Shown here: positions 58,491 to 64,000 of the stretch, in pieces | Position numbering within the stretch: the stretch's first letter is position 1 | Layout of the letters: each line of letters starts with the position of its first letter | Source of the DNA: Corbicula japonica | Taxonomy: Eukaryota; Mollusca; Bivalvia; Venerida; Cyrenidae | NCBI GenBank assembly: GCA_038501625.1 | Contig: JAZAYU010000033.1 | Coordinates: 5,384,509-5,448,508, forward strand | Reading direction: 5' to 3' | DNA length: 64,000 nucleotides | The notes under the pieces: model-generated | What the model was told of the DNA's origin: nothing | Database searches by the model: none | The model's input: only the letters and a program-made list of their open reading frames with translations | Translations under genes and position numbers: made by a program

Positions 58491-58883
58491 TAGGCATTAT
58501 TGTGAAGCTGATGCACAGAAATATATCGCAATATTAACAGAATGAACTTGAAAACGAAATAATGTGGAAGAAAAAATAAAGATAAACCAACTTAAATAAA
58601 TAAAAAGATTTAATTTGAATGGAATGAAACAAATAATAGTTACGTTCATTGGATTTGAATCGCATTTTTCATCATAGCCCGACATCCTTACTTACTGAGC
58701 TATTACCTCCATATTATTTTTTTTTCTTTTTTCAACAGCTCTATAAGAACCTTTATCGTATAAGGTTAGAAAGTCTGAATCGTAACTCTGGAAATTGACT
58801 ACCTATTTAGGATTATAACATTGGACTTGCATGAAAGGACACAGCTCACTGGTCAAAAACTTCATCCGATTCGATAATATACA

Positions 58884-58925
58884 CAAGTTTTAGCTTTCCA
58901 AAAAGCTAGTCGGTCTTAGCATGAC
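58884..58925 (+). repeat. short dispersed repeat T
   Basis: AGTTTTAGCTTTCCAAAAAG then CTAGTCGGTCTTAGCA; inverse of 32680-32720. Confidence 0.65.
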
Positions 58926-59144
58926 ATTTTAACACAAAGACGGCTCTGAAGTGTAAACTTCTGTAGAAAAATTCGTTAGAATGTTGGTATTTATTTGGAA
59001 TTTCCGCCTTGTTATAAATATGCTCGCTCGCTCTCGTCACACGTTTTTGATTCGATTTTAAATGATGTTAAATTCATTGTATGACAGTGCTTATCATTGT
59101 GCCACCTGTAATAGCAGATAGACACGTATGATCCTAATGTGAAA

Positions 59145-59600
59145 CTTAATGTTGCCCATAAGTTCGTAAGTTTGACCTATTAATAAATAAATATATCTTC
59201 TGCATGAATAAAGCCATCTCCGACAGCAAAAATGATCACTCTTGTTATATTATTCTTGTTATGCCCTGATCAATTACTTAAATATCAAATTTAATGTTGC
59301 CTATAACATGGAAAGTCCTTGTCCTATTAACACAATATTTGAAACATATCCTCATTTGCTTAAACAAAGCCGTCTCTGACAAGAAGATCGATAACCCCTT
59401 TTTCAATATTTTTGAGTTATGACCCTTTTAAAAGACTTTAATATGAAACATAATGTTGCCTATAATTTTCAAAGTTCTTGTTCTATTATCTCAATTGTTT
59501 GAATGAATAAAGCCATCAGTGACAATAAGAATGATAACTCCTATTTCGTTATTTTAAGAGTTATGTTCCTTTCAAATGGCTTTAATTGGGAACTTTATGT
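59145..59600 (+). repeat. three-copy tandem repeat, ~145-160 bp
   Basis: Copies start at GTTGCC 59151, 59296 and 59455. Each has TAATGTTGCC, AAAGCC(A/G)TC, TGACA and a GAGTTATG(A/T)-type end. Confidence 0.8.
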
Positions 59601-62479
59601 AGGTTCAACCAACGTATTTATAATTCCCATAGGGCTCAAATTCCCAATATTCAATGCCCATTAAACATGATTTCCATCATCCTAATTCCTAGACAACAAT
59701 ATATTGGTGCGAAGATTTGCATTCCATCTATTCAAAAATACACAAGGGGTTAACTTACTTGTAAGAAATGTGCTTATCTCTAACCGAACAGACCATACTT
59801 TAAACGCGGAATCGCAAATACGGTGCCACAAATATATATCCGCTGTTCCGGCACTAGTCCACCTCTATCAAACAAGATATAGGCTCGAACAAACAAGATA
59901 TAGGGATGAAATTGCTTTCGTTTCTTTTCCTGACATGTACTCCCTGCAAACAAGATGCCCTCGGATGAAAAGAAAACGTTCTCATATACGCCTTTCCAAT
60001 AAACAGTTTCGCAGTCCTGTACGAGTTACTTCCCGTGACCGGTAATCAATCTAAAACGAGGCTCTGCGTGAATGCTGAACGATCGGACTATGGCTTAAGC
60101 ATACAATAACTAACATTATCCACTATATCGCAGGTCTGCGTTCGTCGCCGGCGGTGAAAAATAAGTTGCGGTCTGTTATTCGAGCCAGACTTTTTATTTG
60201 CAATAATTGTTAGGTATTTAGATTTTTTATGTTTTAAGAACATGTACCATTCTTGTTGAAAGTGCACAGTATGAAACGCAAATTGCACAACATAAGCATT
60301 TATTTTACGAATTTCACAACATTTTCATCTTATTGTCTTTTCTGCTGAAAATTATATTTTACTGGTGTGAAAGTTGCAATTGCTAAGACTGGTAATGCGC
60401 TATAATCCGGAAATCGTGAAATGTCAACATCTGGTTACATGTTCTTTAGACATTTAAAATTACAATCTAAATTTGTTGATACTTACACATTTGAATAACA
60501 GAGTTGTCTCTATAATTTATTGCGTTTATGTTCATAAAATTATTTGATTTTTTAAAAATGTTTCGAATAAATCTCAACAAAAATGATTGATTCTGTCTTG
60601 AAATGGAAAGGATCGGTAACCAGATTGATTGTTGTAGAAGTATAATTTGTAGAATAAAATTCAAGGATTCAGATGCCGGCTTCCAATAAAGATGGGAATA
60701 TTTATACTACAATATGTTTGCATATCCAATTAAGATTACTTAGGTTTGACAGTTGGTTATTTTGGCGTAAAAGCCCAACCGCTTAATTAACAAATATAAA
60801 ATGTGTTGCCAGGATTTGTTTCATAGTGACGTCTTTTGTTTCTATAACGTGTCGTAATGTGGATTAAGAATCCATAAATTTGCTGAATCAAATACATTTG
60901 CTGACACATCCAGTAATTAAATGACTCTGATATACTTAATATTTGGGAGGTGTAGATAGCTAGCAAACTATAATTACACGATCTCTATTGGTCAATTATA
61001 TCTGCCCCTTAGAGTAATTGACAGGTGACCCCTTGTGCTCGACAATTTGACATTTTTATGGCATGCCGCCTTCAAAGTCAATCGCCGCCGACATATTCAT
61101 AACACGATGTCAGTAGTTGATTAGACACGTTAATCCGGAAACGAGACTTAATTTAGTCGTGGAGAGAACACTGCCTGTTAGTTCAAGTCGTTTAGTGTTT
61201 AACGCGAGGAATAATGATTTGACACTTTTAGTCAAAGAAAATTGGTTGTTTTATAAATTATTATCAAAAATATAATGACGCTGGTGTATTATTACTTATT
61301 CAATGAGAAAATATATTTTTCTAAGAAGAATTTAATGATAAAAAAGAAAGTTGTAGGTACATATTACCTATTACGTTAATACAGAGAACAATCATTTTTC
61401 CCGTAGAGCAGTCGCGTGACTGGACATGGGAGGTAACCAAAAAATTCATCGAATTATTGGAAAGGCGTATATTAAAACGGAATATATGGTGTAATGCAAC
61501 CTTTAAATGAAAATTCGAAGTGACAATCCTCTTCATTCAGCAAAACGAATAATACAGTACGCGAGATAGTGCTGGTCAAGAAACATATGTATAGATAGAC
61601 TGCTCGAATTTATCTCTAACATAAAATTAAATAATGCATCCCAAACAAAGCCGACAAATGTACTGATTCTCTTTTACATGTATCTAAAGACTGCAAGTCT
61701 GTTGAAAATGTCGCAGTTTTACCATTTCACTTGGATTATTTTGGAGAAATGATCCAAATAAACACAAAAATTATGATTAACCGTTTGAAATTTTGGATAG
61801 AAAGCTGAAGTGAATAACAATATCAATTTTAAGTTTAGAATACTTGGAATAATTGTCTTTCATGGAATTCATTATCTTTGACCTGGTCTGCGGACTATAG
61901 CACGAACTTAATCTTGGCTGTCGGCAATTTATAATCTGATCCTTTAAAAAGCTGCAGAAGCATTGTCTGTCCTCTCAAGCAGGTATATGTAGGTGGATTT
62001 TGATTTACCGGGAAGCGGCGCGAACTAGCCAGTCCCGACTCAGCCATAGTGTATCCCGATTTTGACGGTAATTTCTTATCACTCACATTGACTACTTTCA
62101 GGTTATAACCTTTACATGATTGATAAAGTATGGAAATTCTGGCTTCGCTTATATGGATTACCGGTGGCGTCGATATATAAACGCAAATAAGACAAGTACT
62201 GTTTCGCCATTGGAACGCAAACTTGCAAAAATAAATGTTGGTTTTTTTATCTCCTGTTTCTTGTTCGAATTATTGTTTCGTCGGCTTGTAAATGAAGTTC
62301 AATCACCTTTATACTTTAAATAGTTTTTCTATTTCCCCTGTTAAAACGAAGCTTACATAGTGTTGTTATTCGTGAATAATTAGATCGTCTATTACCGAGA
62401 TTTACATGAACGTGTCCATGAATGAAATCAAAACTGAGCTCAAACGTGTAAAACATACCCGCGAAACCCCTAACCCTAA
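59601..62479. other. no gene seen; one unassigned frame
   Basis: 59704-60045 (+, 113 codons, very basic) includes a duplicated AACAAGATATAGG; no domain recognised. Confidence 0.5.
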
Positions 62480-63240
62480 TGTCTGACCCCACATACACAC
62501 ACTATGTCACTGATCTTGTTCGGTATGAAGCCAAAGCTAAAACAAAAGGATTATTTTACAAGTACTGTAAAGTAGACAACACAAGCCAATTATCATAACA
62601 TTTTTTATTTAAATGGCGATCGTTTAGAATAAACTATAAGACCACCAGCCTTTGAAGTAATTTTCTGGCTGAGAAGGAATAGTAGTGAAATACTTTAAAA
62701 AGTGACATAATGCCAATATTTTGGTTGTAGATTACAGAGTGTTGTTATTTGTTAAATTACAAAAACAAATCAACAAAAACAAATAATGTTTCTTTGTAAC
62801 AGTTTCAGAGTAATCGTGTTAACAATAACAAAAACAATCAATGTGATCAGCACAAAGTTCAAGTGAAATTTATAAATTCATCAGCATACGAATACATTTC
62901 TTTCCGTCTCCTAATGGTCTCTGACCTGATTTGACCTGATTTGCGGACCTATCTAGAACTACACTATATGAACGTTGGTAATTAATACTGGCTATGTAAA
63001 TAAGCGTCTCTTGTCTGATAAGTGTACAAATACGCATAGACCGCTATGATCTAGAAGGCAGCCAATTTAACGATACGTACTTAAACAACTGTATTATTTC
63101 TACACGTTCTGAATAAAAGTATAAAAATTAATTATACAAGAAACATGATTATCTACATTAATGTCTTTGCCGGTATTCTCTTTATAGCAAGCAATCGAAC
63201 ATCAGCCTCTACACAATCCTTTTACATGCGTCTTAGGAAC
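62480..63240 (+). repeat. segment duplicated from/with 31680-32470 (copy 2)
   Basis: Colinear with copy 1 (ACAAGTACTGTAAAGTAGAC, ACCAGCCTTTGAAG, TATTTCTACACGTTCTG, ACATGATTATCTACATTAATG). Confidence 0.7.
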
Positions 63241-64000
63241 AGATGGCATAGTCTACATTATCCGTTCTGGACCGTGAGTCACTGTTAACCGGTGTTCAGG
63301 CTAAAGAGCTCAAGTTTGGTCGATTATATTATGTCGGTAATCTTACCCTATCAACAGACCTAGCATGAACTTTGCATGCATATTCCCGTTGCCAGTTTTT
63401 TTTCTGTAAAGTGTGTTTGCTTCCTGTTGCGTCGGTTGGTTGCCTGTCATATTTTCATCTATACTTTTTCTTTTAATCTCTTACGTTTGAGTAGAAAAGT
63501 TATATAAGGTGTTATAACTATCAACTCCAGAAAATAAACACCATCAAATATAGGAATAAACCTGAGTGGTAACCGCCTTCAGATTATCAGTGGCAACACA
63601 TTGTATTTGCCTGTATGCAGAATACATATATGCATATTTGCAAAAATAATTGCAAAATCATTTCATCTGTAGGCTTATGCCTTAGCCGTATACAGCTAGT
63701 AACACGTTTGAAAATGCTAGACGTCGAGTGTGTTACACTGTGAATTACACCTTTCGTTCGTAAGCGCTAATCTCATAAAAAGTGTAATACGCATATCAAT
63801 TAAGCATATCAAATCAAGTTAGCCAGCATGGTCAGAATTTTATGACAAGTATACGGAAACTATTAGTGGTATGAAAACTTAGGCAAGAAGTAGTAAAAAG
63901 TCGAAAAACAAGTTAACAAAAACCCCAAAGAAAAAAACAACAAAAACATCTTTTTGACTAAAGGTGATTAGGTATAGTATATAGAAACCAATCTGTATAA
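63241..64000. other. no feature seen
   Basis: Contains a faint AGTGGTAACCGCC match to repeat R at ~63567 only. Confidence 0.5.

Larger units (their letters stand above)
56175..58500 (-). mobile_element. 5'-truncated, broken non-LTR retrotransposon (LINE)
   Basis: A minus-strand remnant of the reverse transcriptase and 3' end of a LINE. Near 58490-58465 the translation reads LFADDSS, the RT active-site box (F/YADD). 58337-58044 continues in another frame with the RT 'HLGITIS' region and YASIVWD. 57290-56704 encodes the C-terminal part (LEKIQYEAARIVTG, then a YNLRN motif and a WNEL motif). 56700-56540 finishes in a further frame with a Cys/His-type end (RRDLF, LLFGNE). At least two frameshifts and a ~750-bp insertion (57290-58040) show it is dead. 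Homology stops abruptly near 58500, as in typical 5' truncation. The 3' UTR probably reaches 56175. Confidence 0.8.

Noticed and set aside
62465..62476. Telomere-like CCCTAACCCTAA
   Set aside because: Only two units, in ordinary sequence; chance is sufficient.

Overview
The window is 64 kb of AT-rich, intron-bearing animal DNA that is sparse in genes and full of repeats. The only confident conserved gene is a three-exon class A G-protein-coupled receptor of the type abundant in molluscs. A second, partial gene encodes a WxxW-like (mucin/CILP type) cysteine-rich domain followed by a membrane segment. Together with the mariner/Tc1 and non-LTR remnants, many hairpin MITEs and many minisatellites, this suggests a lophotrochozoan, most likely a bivalve or other mollusc. 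The species cannot be named from the sequence.

Layout. 1-5.6 kb holds hairpin MITE copies, nested direct and inverted duplications, and a GA/GATA microsatellite running into a minisatellite. 5.6-11.2 kb is mostly unassigned, with a decayed mariner at 8.3-8.9 kb. 11.2-13.5 kb holds an 88-bp minisatellite that expanded inside a dispersed repeat. 13.5-18.9 kb is mostly empty. 18.98-19.96 kb (minus) is the WxxW-like membrane-protein gene, of which two exons are visible. 21.1-21.7 kb is a MITE set in TA microsatellites. 22.03-25.30 kb (minus) is the GPCR; its long second intron-side gap (between exons 1 and 2) carries a 929-bp foldback element with inverted arrays of a 36-bp unit. 25.6-41 kb is largely non-coding, with a perfect 42-bp-arm palindrome at 27.6 kb, a Tc1-like remnant at 35 kb and a possible promoter/first exon at 37.0 kb. 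41.7-46.3 kb is a cluster of dispersed repeats plus a striking array of GCC-N4-GGC palindromes (42.85-43.52 kb). 47.5-48.8 kb is a cluster of hairpins. 56.2-58.5 kb (minus) is a dead 5'-truncated LINE split by an insertion that carries a tRNA-Glu-like Pol III unit. 59.1-63.2 kb has a tandem repeat and a second copy of a segment also present at 31.7 kb.

The two genes lie in the same orientation about 2 kb apart. I see nothing that shows they work together. Exon boundaries were set from GT/AG signals with matching phases across introns. Functions rest on motifs read by eye; no database search was run.
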